NCBI GenBank assembly: GCA_937124525.1
Contig: CAKZLA010000159.1
Location: 1 to 5,660 of the forward strand
From: an uncultured Desulfobacterium sp.
GTDB taxonomy: Bacteria > Desulfobacterota > Desulfobacteria > Desulfobacterales > Desulfobacteraceae
Reading direction: 5' to 3'
Length of the DNA: 5,660 bases
The notes below the pieces were generated by a model. It was not told the DNA's origin and searched no databases. It saw only the letters and a list, made by a program, of their open reading frames with translations. A program made the translations under genes and the position numbers. Shown here piece by piece: positions 1 to 5,660 of the stretch (positions are counted from its first letter, which is position 1; each line of letters begins with the position of its first letter).

Positions 1-639
1 CTCACTAATTTACAGGAACAGCAGTTAGATACTCATCCTAGGAATTTTGATACTGATGGTGATTTGCTGCCTGATGGTTTTGAAGATAAATACGACCTTG
101 ACCCTAGATCAGATGCAAGCCCTAACGGTAAACTCGGCGATCCTGATGGCGATGGATTAGTGAATATTGACGAGGTGATTTTTCAAACTGATCCTAAAAA
201 AGTGGACACTGATGGTGATGGGGTGAGTGATGATAAGGATGACTGTCCAGGGACAAAGCCGGGCCTGAAGGTCGACGAACACGGCTGTTGGGATCTGGTG
301 ATGCTGGCGGATGTGCTTTTTGATTTTGACAAATATAACCTTAAGCCCGAAGGAATAAATGTGCTTAATCAGGTGGTGGATCTACTGAATAAACACACTT
401 TTCTGGATCTTCATATCAGTGGGCATACTGATAATTTTGGTTCCATGAAATATAACATAGAACTTTCCAAACGTCGGGCTCAGGCTGGGCTTAACTATGT
501 GGTGAAAAAGGGTATTAATCCTGCGAGGCTGACAACAAGCTGGCACTCTTACTCCATTCCGGTGGCCACAAATGATAATCCGGCGGGAAGAGCGTTGAAC
601 CGTCGCCTGGAGTTTAAATTTAAAAAACGACAGGATTAA
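1..639 (+). CDS. OmpA-family protein with TSP3-type calcium-binding repeats (5' end missing)
   Basis: The frame is open from base 1, so the start and any signal peptide lie outside the window; 212 codons are visible. Residues 1-13 look like the tail of a bacterial thrombospondin type 3 (TSP3) repeat (LTNLQEQQLDTHP). Three more acidic repeats follow: DTDGDLLPDG (from 17), DPDGDGLVNIDE (from about 47) and DTDGDGVSDDKDDCP (from 69). The CPGT...VDEHGC segment is the usual linker between such repeats and an OmpA C-terminal domain. Residues 102-209 are that domain: VLFDFDKYNLKPEG, then GHTDNFGS, NIELSKRRA and a closing NRRLEFKF. In the family, the Asp of GHTD (144) and the Arg 15 residues later (159) bind diaminopimelate in peptidoglycan; both are present. 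The inferred role is an outer-membrane or periplasmic anchor to the wall. A link to the polysaccharide genes downstream is only positional. The domain call is secure; the full architecture is unknown. Confidence 0.93.
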   Translation, partial: LTNLQEQQLDTHPRNFDTDGDLLPDGFEDKYDLDPRSDASPNGKLGDPDGDGLVNIDEVIFQTDPKKVDTDGDGVSDDKDDCPGTKPGLKVDEHGCWDLVMLADVLFDFDKYNLKPEGINVLNQVVDLLNKHTFLDLHISGHTDNFGSMKYNIELSKRRAQAGLNYVVKKGINPARLTTSWHSYSIPVATNDNPAGRALNRRLEFKFKKRQD

Positions 640-665
640 TTGTCAGTGTTAATATTAAGTGTTCG

Positions 666-691
666 CTCAAAAATAAATTATCAATTTTGAG
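666..691. terminator. Small hairpin after the OmpA-family gene, possible weak terminator
   Basis: CTCAAAA (666-672) and TTTTGAG (685-691) form a perfect 7-bp stem around a 12-base AT-rich loop, 26 bases after the stop codon at 637-639. There is no T-run after the stem, and most stem pairs are A-T, so it is not a convincing intrinsic terminator. It may instead be part of the repeat that covers this gap. Confidence 0.25.
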
Positions 692-695
692 AGTT

Positions 696-781
696 GAGTC
701 GTCTGTCCTGCAAGGCGTGAAAATACAGGTATATCGGGAATACGCCGAGTTTTCGCAACGACAGCAGGATTAGGATGAGTC
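696..781. repeat. REP-like imperfect palindrome
   Basis: The two halves are imperfect inverted copies. GAGTC-GTCTG at the left end matches the reverse complement of the right end. TCCTGC (706-711) pairs with GCAGGA (764-769), GAAAA (719-723) with TTTTC (750-754), and GTAT (729-732) with ATAC (740-743) around a 7-base centre. The pattern of CTGC-box, GGCG, GAAAA and a TA-rich centre resembles dispersed extragenic palindromes that occur in many copies in proteobacterial genomes; that resemblance is from memory. It contains no coding frame. It could act as a transcript-end or mRNA-stabilising structure between the OmpA-family gene and the export gene. Confidence 0.55.
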
Positions 782-798
782 GGCTACCAAAATATAAA
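770..798 (+). promoter_or_regulatory. Weak sigma70-like promoter candidate before the export gene
   Basis: TATAAA (793-798) is a five-of-six match to a -10 box. Seventeen bases upstream lies TTAGGA (770-775), only a three-of-six match to a -35 box. It would place the start of transcription roughly 60 bases ahead of the coding start at 864. No better candidate was seen in this gap. AT-rich sequence yields such matches often, so this is a suggestion only. Confidence 0.2.
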
Positions 799-863
799 GT
801 TATTTTTCAGTGAACCTAAGTGTCTGTTGAGTCGTAAATACATTTAAAATCCAGAGGTTTGAG

Positions 864-1901
864 ATGAGTCACAATTTTAAAATACTTATGTCATTGATAT
901 TGATAAATGTTGTGTGTGGTTCCTGCGCTGGCAAACCGGAAGTGGGCATTGACAAAGAGACTCTTTATGATCGACCCATGCCCAGGGTGGAACATGAATA
1001 TCTGTTGGGACCTGGGGATGTTTTGGAAATTGTTTATCATTATACTCCCAAGCCGGATACCAAAAAATATGTTTTGTCAGTTGCGGATATATTAAGGGTT
1101 GAGTTTGCTTATCATCCGGATATGAACAGAGAATTGACAGTAAGACCGGATGGAAATATTACGATGCCTAAAAAAGGTGCCATATATGCTTTAGGGCTTA
1201 CGCCTTTGGAGCTTCAAGATAAAATTATTGAGCTGTACAGCAAAGAATTTATTGATCCGGTTGTCACGGTTACCATGATTGAATACAATCGGACCATTGA
1301 TCGCCTTAAAAAGGCTATTACTACTTCAGCAAGAGGTCAAAGTAAACTTTCAGCTATTCGACCCGATGGCTATGTATCCTTTCCAGTGATAAATGATGTT
1401 TTGGCCGGAGGTAAACCATTACCTGAGGTCAAAGAAATTTTAACCAAGCAGTATCAGGCCCAAGTGGATAACTTGACCATTACTTTGATTTTGAAAGTCA
1501 TGAAAGCAAATTTGGTGTACATAATGGGGGAAGTTACCAACCCCAATAGCTACCTTATTGACGGCACAAGTACCGTAAGTCAATTGGTTGCAAGAGCTGG
1601 AGGAACCACAGACAGGGCTGAAAAAAGCACTGTTCTTATCATTAGCAGAGATAAAAAAAGAAGGCCGTGGGGCAGATTGGTGAATCTTGAAAAAGTTTTA
1701 TATGATGGCGATTTAAGCCAAGATTTGGTACTGGGGCAATATGATATCGTATTTGTTCCCAAATCGGCCATTGCACGAAGGAATTTGTTTGTTCAACAAT
1801 ATATTCAAAATATGATTCCTTCCAGACTTATTGGATCCTATGATATGGGCGGCTCTTTATTTAACCAGTCTTTAATTAAAACAAATTCGATAATAGAGTA
1901 G
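864..1901 (+). CDS. Wza-type polysaccharide export lipoprotein (outer-membrane channel family)
   Basis: This 345-residue protein belongs to the outer-membrane polysaccharide export (OPX/Wza) family, which forms the channel through which capsule or exopolysaccharide leaves the cell. A short N-terminal hydrophobic stretch (about 7-20) ends in CGSC; Cys21 is the likely lipidation site, although Cys at the -3 position is not classical. The export domain starts at LLGPGDVLEIVY (47-58). It contains a second, similar segment VADILRVEF (73-81) and two RPDG motifs (94-97 and 166-169), each followed by a beta-rich stretch, so the motif appears duplicated. An SLBB-type ligand-binding domain follows (about 217-300: VYIMGEVTNP, then VSQLVARAGG, ending in DIVFVP). 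The last 45 residues may form the membrane-crossing or C-terminal helix. AGAGG at 853-857, six bases before the ATG, supports the start. The 82-base gap to the co-polymerase gene suggests one operon. Confidence 0.9.
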   Translation: MSHNFKILMSLILINVVCGSCAGKPEVGIDKETLYDRPMPRVEHEYLLGPGDVLEIVYHYTPKPDTKKYVLSVADILRVEFAYHPDMNRELTVRPDGNITMPKKGAIYALGLTPLELQDKIIELYSKEFIDPVVTVTMIEYNRTIDRLKKAITTSARGQSKLSAIRPDGYVSFPVINDVLAGGKPLPEVKEILTKQYQAQVDNLTITLILKVMKANLVYIMGEVTNPNSYLIDGTSTVSQLVARAGGTTDRAEKSTVLIISRDKKRRPWGRLVNLEKVLYDGDLSQDLVLGQYDIVFVPKSAIARRNLFVQQYIQNMIPSRLIGSYDMGGSLFNQSLIKTNSIIE

Positions 1902-1983
1902 CCTCTGGAATTTTGGTTAGGGATTGAAAACGATTAGATTTAATCAGGCAGATTATAACAATTAAGTAAAAAGGTGTAAACAT

Positions 1984-3429
1984 ATGGCGATTACTTCATT
2001 AAAATCATCAAGAGATTTCGTACGTATCTGGTTTTTTTGGAAAAAACCGGCTATATTTATATTCTGTCTTATTGTGTTCTGTATTTGTCTTTACTCCTTT
2101 ACCTCGACCCCTAAGTATAAAAGCACTGCCAAAATACTGGTTCTTCCCAAACCCAGTGATGAATTGGTTATTTCTCCCGGCCAGGATTCCCGGCAATATC
2201 TTGCACGCCCGGTGTCTGGTGAGGATATCAATACGGAAATAGAGTTGTTAAAAAGTGATGTAGTTCTTATGGAAGCTGCTGAATATTATAATAAGCTGAT
2301 CTCTTCAGATACTGCTCGTGCCAAAGTACAACAACAGGGAAATTCTAATTTCTTTGGATGGCTGAAATCTACAAATTTATCACTTACAGATTCTGAGAAA
2401 AAACTCAAAGCCTTGTTAGGGGGGCTTGATGTTGAACCTATCCTGTCCTCCAACATTATTATGGTTTCACTTACCTCTCCATATAAAGATCAGGTTAGTG
2501 AGGTGCTTAACAAACTTCTTGAGATATATCTGAAATATCAAAAGAAGACTTTTTCACTTGGTGACACGGGATTGTTTTATGATGAGCAGAAAGACTATTA
2601 TGCAGAGAAACTGGCTGCTGCTGAAAAAAAATTAAAGACATTCACCAATCGCTGGAATATCATCAATATGGAGAGCCAGACAACGGCTAATCTTGAGCTG
2701 ATTTCTTCATTTCAAAAAGAATTGAATAATCTGGAAATAACAATTGCAGAGAATCAGGCCAAGATAGACATGATGGCCAATGGGTTTCAAATTGAGGGTG
2801 ATAAACTGACGCTATCAAAGGAGATTCGGTCCATGCCTGTAATCGTTGAGCTGGCAAAGGGCTTGGTTCCGCTATTAATTAAACGCACCGAAGTAGGCAA
2901 AACGTTTACCAAAGAAAGTCGGGAATATCAACAGATCAATGATCAGATTGCAATGATACGTGAGGAAATAAGAAACGAAAGTTTAAACGCTGGAAGATCA
3001 AACGTTGTTGAAAACAAGACGCTTCAATTCAAAAGAGATCAAATTGCAAAAAAAATTGAAGAACTTAAATTGCAGTCCAGTGATTTCCAGCAGAAAAGAG
3101 AATCATTGAGAGCCGTGGAAATGGAAGTTCAAATTGCCAGAGACAACTACCTTAAGTATGGTGCAAAAAGAGAAGATTCTCGGATGTTTACAAAGCGCAA
3201 TGAAAGCAATCTGTCAAATGTTGTTATTTTGGAACCACCCACTCTTCCTACCAAGCCGGATTCTCCCAACAAACTGCTTGCATTTCAGGTCTCCGTTTTT
3301 TTAGGCTTTTTTGCTGCGTTTATTTTACCATTTGTTTTGGAAACACTTGACCATAAGCTAAAAACCGCTGACGATGTTGAACAGATTATTTCACTTCCTG
3401 TAGTTTGCACTTATAACGAAATTGGATAA
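1984..3429 (+). CDS. Wzz/GumC-type polysaccharide co-polymerase (chain-length determinant), without kinase domain
   Basis: This 481-residue inner-membrane protein has the layout of the Wzz/GumC family, which sets polymer length and couples the inner-membrane machinery to the outer-membrane exporter. One membrane segment lies at about 22-39, followed by STPKYKSTAKILV (41-53), the typical start of the periplasmic Wzz domain, and the conserved-looking INTEIELLKSDVV (82-94). A long periplasmic region follows, with helical, probably coiled-coil stretches (about 200-262 and 320-395). The proline-rich PPTLPTKPDSPNK (418-430) precedes the second membrane segment (about 431-452), as in the family. The cytosolic tail is only about 29 residues, so no kinase domain is fused; the separate kinase-like gene at 3707 is the likely partner. 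The start is supported by AAGGTG at 1971-1976, seven bases before the ATG. No truncation or frameshift was seen. Confidence 0.9.
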   Translation: MAITSLKSSRDFVRIWFFWKKPAIFIFCLIVFCICLYSFTSTPKYKSTAKILVLPKPSDELVISPGQDSRQYLARPVSGEDINTEIELLKSDVVLMEAAEYYNKLISSDTARAKVQQQGNSNFFGWLKSTNLSLTDSEKKLKALLGGLDVEPILSSNIIMVSLTSPYKDQVSEVLNKLLEIYLKYQKKTFSLGDTGLFYDEQKDYYAEKLAAAEKKLKTFTNRWNIINMESQTTANLELISSFQKELNNLEITIAENQAKIDMMANGFQIEGDKLTLSKEIRSMPVIVELAKGLVPLLIKRTEVGKTFTKESREYQQINDQIAMIREEIRNESLNAGRSNVVENKTLQFKRDQIAKKIEELKLQSSDFQQKRESLRAVEMEVQIARDNYLKYGAKREDSRMFTKRNESNLSNVVILEPPTLPTKPDSPNKLLAFQVSVFLGFFAAFILPFVLETLDHKLKTADDVEQIISLPVVCTYNEIG

Positions 3430-3448
3430 TAAAAGTAAAAACCAAGTA

Positions 3449-3551
3449 AGGGAGTTCATGATAATAAAACTACCCACTTTTGCATGGAGAACTCCGGATA
3501 ATGGCTATGGAGTTCATTAGCATTGGGTAGATTATTTCCCATGAACTCCCT
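3449..3551. repeat. Long nested palindrome built from GGAGTTC motifs (MITE-like or structured RNA)
   Basis: AGGGAGTTCATG (3449-3460) is perfectly complementary to CATGAACTCCCT (3540-3551). Further in, CTACCCA (3470-3476) pairs with TGGGTAG (3524-3530), leaving a symmetric 9-by-9 internal loop. Inside that, GAACTCC (3489-3495) pairs with GGAGTTC (3509-3515) around a 13-base loop. The same 7-mer thus occurs four times, twice in each orientation. The element starts about 19 bases after the co-polymerase stop codon. No long T-run follows, so it is not a standard intrinsic terminator. It could be a small non-autonomous transposable element or REP-like unit, or an RNA hairpin that attenuates or protects the transcript. 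The pairing is seen directly; the class is inferred. Confidence 0.6.
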
Positions 3552-3568
3552 AAGTTCTCAATAAGTTG

Positions 3569-3587
3569 TGGACAAACAAAATGTCCA
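3569..3587. promoter_or_regulatory. Perfect short inverted repeat, possible operator
   Basis: TGGACA (3569-3574) and TGTCCA (3582-3587) form a perfect 6-bp inverted repeat with a 7-base AT-rich spacer, about 120 bases before the kinase-like gene. The geometry fits a dimeric regulator's binding site or a small hairpin. No regulator is encoded in the window. A separate 10-bp palindrome, ATAGATCTAT, lies at 3660-3669. Confidence 0.25.
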
Positions 3588-3600
3588 ATCTTAATAATGC

Positions 3601-3617
3601 TGGGCAAGTAAACTGCT
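3601..3617 (+). promoter_or_regulatory. Sigma54-like promoter candidate before the kinase-like gene
   Basis: The segment has GG at 3603-3604 and GC at 3615-3616, exactly ten bases apart, as needed for the -24/-12 elements. The match to TGGCAC-N5-TTGCW is 8 of 11: GGGCAA, five bases, then CTGCT. It lies about 90 bases upstream of the ATG at 3707. The spacing is right, but both boxes have mismatches, so this is tentative. Confidence 0.25.
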
Positions 3618-3629
3618 ACTCAAGCTTTA

Positions 3630-3657
3630 TTGACTTGGTTTTTTGAGAATTTACAAA
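3630..3657 (+). promoter_or_regulatory. Sigma70-like promoter candidate before the kinase-like gene
   Basis: TTGACT (3630-3635) matches five of six -35 positions. TACAAA (3652-3657), 16 bases downstream, matches four of six -10 positions. Transcription would start about 40 bases before the coding start. It competes with the sigma54-like candidate just upstream; at most one need be real, and the gene could also be read through from the co-polymerase gene. Confidence 0.25.
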
Positions 3658-3706
3658 TCATAGATCTATAGAGATGGATTAAACAGATGGATAAGAGAGA
3701 ATAATT

Positions 3707-4765
3707 ATGAAACAAATAAACTGGCAAGATTCTTTTCAAGGCGATGCATTGGGCGAGGACGTTTACGCTGACAGAAAAGCCCGTAATTATTCACAACCAT
3801 CCTCTTATACTGATTGGTTCACAAATGACCGGAGAAAACAACAAAAAAAGGGACTTCAAAAGAATCAAAAACAACCTTCCTCGTTTAGGGATCGCTACAT
3901 TCAAACGGATCAAAATAAACGTAAAAGGCCTTCTATAAAAGGCGAAATTACTAACAGGGCACAAAAACACCAAGATTCTGTGCAAAAATCAGTTCAAGAT
4001 AACGGTGTGACTAAATCGGATTTCAATGAAAATGAATCCAAAACGTCGTCAGGTACTGATAAAAAAGTCCCTGTTTTTGAATTTAACGAAAGAACTAAAG
4101 GGGATAGAAACAGTTCAGAATCATGGCATTTCCTTAATTTAAAGAATAAAAAACAAACAGGTGATCTTTATAAGAAAATTCTGTTTTTAAATAAAAAGAA
4201 TGATGCCAAGGTTTATAATTTTCTGGGAAGCCGAGGTAGGGAAGGGGTCACCACAATTTTTGCCAATTTGGTTGAATATGTGAATTCACAAACAACGGAA
4301 AAGAAGATATTGGTGATAGATGCCAATTCTAAATCCCCCAGTCTTCATAAAGTTTTTAATATATCTCCAAAGGCACCGGGGCTCCTGGATATTTTTAATA
4401 GCAGAAGTGAAATTCATGAGGCAATTATCCCAATCACTTCTCATATTTTTTTACTGTGTTGTGGCAAGGGAAATGCAAATAGCATTGGGCTGGGACAGGA
4501 AAATTTTATTAAACTTATAGACTACTGTAAGTCATTTTTTGACTTTGTTTTTATTGATTGCGCCCCGGTTCTCAGCTCAACTGATGCATTAAACGTTGCG
4601 CCTGCTGCTGATTATAATTTTTTAATCATTCAATCTGCCAACGACCAAAAACCTGTTATAGAAAAATCAAAATCTCTGTTGCTGAATGATGAATGCAAGG
4701 TTGGCGGTGTTATTTTGAATCGGGTGCAACAGGTTATTCCTAACTGGCTATATAAGTTTATTTGA
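3707..4765 (+). CDS. CpsD/CapB-like (BY-kinase fold) P-loop protein with degenerate Walker motifs
   Basis: The C-terminal half (about 167-340) of this 352-residue protein has the fold signature of bacterial tyrosine kinases and MinD/ParA-like ATPases that work with Wzz-type co-polymerases. The Walker A region is GSRGREGVTT (174-183); the position normally held by lysine is Val181, encoded GTC at 4247-4249. Walker A' reads ILVIDANSKSPSLHKVF (201-217), keeping Asp205 and PSLH but having Asn207 and Lys209 in place of Asp and Arg. Walker B is FVFIDCAPVLSSTDA (280-294) with Asp284 intact. The family's C-terminal tyrosine cluster is absent; one tyrosine lies near the end (349). The first 150 or so residues are hydrophilic, rich in Lys, Gln, Asn and Ser, and probably disordered. 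A weak GAGAGA (3695-3700) precedes the ATG. It may bind ATP poorly and act as a pseudokinase partner of the co-polymerase; that is inference. Family membership is fairly sure, activity is not. Confidence 0.82.
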   Translation: MKQINWQDSFQGDALGEDVYADRKARNYSQPSSYTDWFTNDRRKQQKKGLQKNQKQPSSFRDRYIQTDQNKRKRPSIKGEITNRAQKHQDSVQKSVQDNGVTKSDFNENESKTSSGTDKKVPVFEFNERTKGDRNSSESWHFLNLKNKKQTGDLYKKILFLNKKNDAKVYNFLGSRGREGVTTIFANLVEYVNSQTTEKKILVIDANSKSPSLHKVFNISPKAPGLLDIFNSRSEIHEAIIPITSHIFLLCCGKGNANSIGLGQENFIKLIDYCKSFFDFVFIDCAPVLSSTDALNVAPAADYNFLIIQSANDQKPVIEKSKSLLLNDECKVGGVILNRVQQVIPNWLYKFI

Positions 4766-4786
4766 TAGTTTAAAGCGATTTGAAAT

Positions 4787-5660
4787 ATGATTCTCTTTCT
4801 TTTATACTTGCTCATTACTGGTTTATTCGTTTTGGATTGGCTTTTTTTCGTCTATGGTATCGGTTTCCGTCCATTGACTTGGATGCCTGAATTCATATCG
4901 ATATTAGTTGCTCTTGCTATTCCATTTAAAACGGCATTTTCCAAAGATGTTGGAATGCCAATTAAATACACAATGCTTATCTTTTTATACCTCTCCCACA
5001 TACTGATTGGCTTTTTGCTTAATGATGTTAATGGTTGGACAATTCTTTCCGGTGCACGTATTTACACGAAATTTATTCCTATTTTTTTTATTCCATTCAT
5101 TTTTCCTTTATCAAAACAAGATTTTAAACGACTGATGCTTTTTGTTTTTGTCTTGGCAATGATTCAGTTTCCTGTGGTTCTTTTACAACGTTTTGTGCTA
5201 TACGCATCATCAAAATCAGGCGATCCTATGGGTGGAACGCTTGGTCACTCCGCTTCGGGAGTGTTGGCTATATTCCTATTGATAGTTATGTCTTTTTTGA
5301 TTTCATTTTATTTAAAAAAACAAATATCATTGACTTTTTTTTTGATAACTTTTTCAGCGGCATTTATCCCCCTTACTCTAAACGAAACGAAAATAACCTT
5401 TTTCCTGCTTCCGTTGGCCTTTCTTCTTTCTTCTTTTCTTGCCGGGGTAAAAATTCAGACCATTTTACGAAGTATGCTATTAACACTTCTTCTAGTTAGC
5501 TCTTTTTTCGTTTTGAGAGGAATTTATGATTATTATAGCTATCAAAGATTTGGCTATGGTATCAAAGGATATTTTGTAGAGGGTAAACTCCAAAGCTATA
5601 GTGCAAATCGCATTGATCCGTTGAAATATGCAGTAATAAATGCGACAGAAGATCCAAGAT
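4787..5660 (+). CDS. Wzy/O-antigen-ligase-like membrane protein (3' end missing)
   Basis: An open frame of 291 codons runs from the ATG to the window edge without a stop. An in-frame stop at 4781-4783 makes this the first possible ATG. The protein is very hydrophobic, with about nine likely membrane segments (roughly 1-22, 34-50, 60-78, 93-108, 115-139, 152-174, 179-197, 203-219 and 227-245). A hydrophilic, tyrosine-rich region follows (246-291), probably the beginning of the large periplasmic loop typical of Wzy polymerases and WaaL-type ligases. GGTLGHSASGVLA (149-161) and LNETKITFFLLPL (198-210) resemble conserved segments of O-antigen polymerase/ligase-like proteins. The inferred job is polymerising lipid-linked repeat units at the periplasmic face, under length control by the co-polymerase upstream. 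The 21-base gap to the kinase-like gene points to co-transcription. No clear ribosome binding site is seen. Polymerase and ligase cannot be told apart from this fragment. Confidence 0.8.
   Translation, partial: MILFLLYLLITGLFVLDWLFFVYGIGFRPLTWMPEFISILVALAIPFKTAFSKDVGMPIKYTMLIFLYLSHILIGFLLNDVNGWTILSGARIYTKFIPIFFIPFIFPLSKQDFKRLMLFVFVLAMIQFPVVLLQRFVLYASSKSGDPMGGTLGHSASGVLAIFLLIVMSFLISFYLKKQISLTFFLITFSAAFIPLTLNETKITFFLLPLAFLLSSFLAGVKIQTILRSMLLTLLLVSSFFVLRGIYDYYSYQRFGYGIKGYFVEGKLQSYSANRIDPLKYAVINATEDPR

Larger units (their letters stand above)
643..835. repeat. Two diverged direct-repeat copies flanking a palindromic element
   Basis: Two segments of this non-coding gap share three blocks in the same order. 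TCAGTG occurs at 643-648 and 807-812, TAAGTGT at 656-662 and 817-823, and GTTGAGTCGT at 693-702 and 826-835. The first copy (643-702) has 30 bases between the last two blocks, including the hairpin at 666-691; the second copy (807-835) has two. The palindrome at 696-781 lies mostly between them. This could be a partly deleted tandem repeat or the trace of an insertion. The exact matches are seen directly, but they are short, so chance is not excluded. Confidence 0.45.

Noticed and set aside
61..250. Nucleotide tandem repeat or CRISPR-like array from the recurring GATGGTGAT-type words
   Set aside because: These reflect the codons of the Asp/Gly-rich TSP3 protein repeats; there are no regular spacers or conserved DNA repeat units.
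1580..1771. Open reading frame on the - strand inside the export gene
   Set aside because: It lies wholly within a well-supported gene, shows no recognisable motif, and is explained by the base composition of the + strand gene.
3449..3551. Intrinsic terminator for the co-polymerase gene
   Set aside because: The stem is long and nested, and no T-run follows it; the next run of T (3639-3644) is far downstream of the stem.
3791..3985. Open frames on both strands in the N-terminal half of the kinase-like gene
   Set aside because: The low-complexity A-rich sequence gives open frames by chance; none has a ribosome binding site or a recognisable product.
4229..4260. Frameshift or pseudogene as an explanation for the missing Walker A lysine
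   Set aside because: The frame is intact on both sides of the motif, and downstream Walker B and fold segments are well kept, so a substitution rather than a broken gene is the simpler reading.
4630..4815. Open reading frame on the - strand across the end of the kinase-like gene
   Set aside because: It overlaps two better-supported + strand genes and has no family signature.

Overview
The window looks like the upstream end of an exopolysaccharide or capsule locus from a Gram-negative, AT-rich bacterium. All genes are on the + strand. Reading order: the 3' end of an OmpA-family outer-membrane/peptidoglycan-binding protein with calcium-binding-type repeats (1-639); a Wza-type outer-membrane polysaccharide export lipoprotein (864-1901); a Wzz/GumC-type inner-membrane polysaccharide co-polymerase (1984-3429); a CpsD/CapB-like (BY-kinase fold) P-loop protein with degenerate nucleotide-binding motifs (3707-4765); and the 5' part of a Wzy/O-antigen-ligase-like polytopic membrane protein that runs off the window (4787-5660). 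The gene style and the REP-like intergenic palindrome resemble sulfate-reducing Desulfobacterales, but this is an impression from memory, not a database result.

Together the four downstream genes encode the core of a Wzy-dependent assembly and export route. Repeat units would be polymerised at the periplasmic face by the Wzy-like protein. Chain length and coupling would be set by the co-polymerase together with its cytosolic kinase-like partner, and the polymer would exit through the Wza-like channel. Glycosyltransferases, a flippase and any exosortase would have to lie downstream and are not visible. The OmpA-like gene may be an unrelated neighbour or an envelope anchor; 224 bases separate it from the cluster.

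Three gaps matter. Gap 640-863 holds a REP-like imperfect palindrome (696-781) flanked by two diverged copies of a repeat with three shared blocks. Gap 1902-1983 is short and carries a ribosome binding site. Gap 3430-3706 holds a long nested palindrome (3449-3551) built from four GGAGTTC-type motifs, a perfect TGGACA-N7-TGTCCA inverted repeat, and two weak promoter candidates in front of the kinase-like gene. The gap before the membrane gene is only 21 bases, so those two genes are probably co-transcribed.

No whole new system is evident. The strongest oddity is the kinase-like protein: the Walker A lysine is replaced by valine, the Walker A' motif is altered, there is no tyrosine-rich tail, and a long basic, hydrophilic N-terminal extension is present. 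It may be a non-catalytic pseudokinase partner of the co-polymerase.
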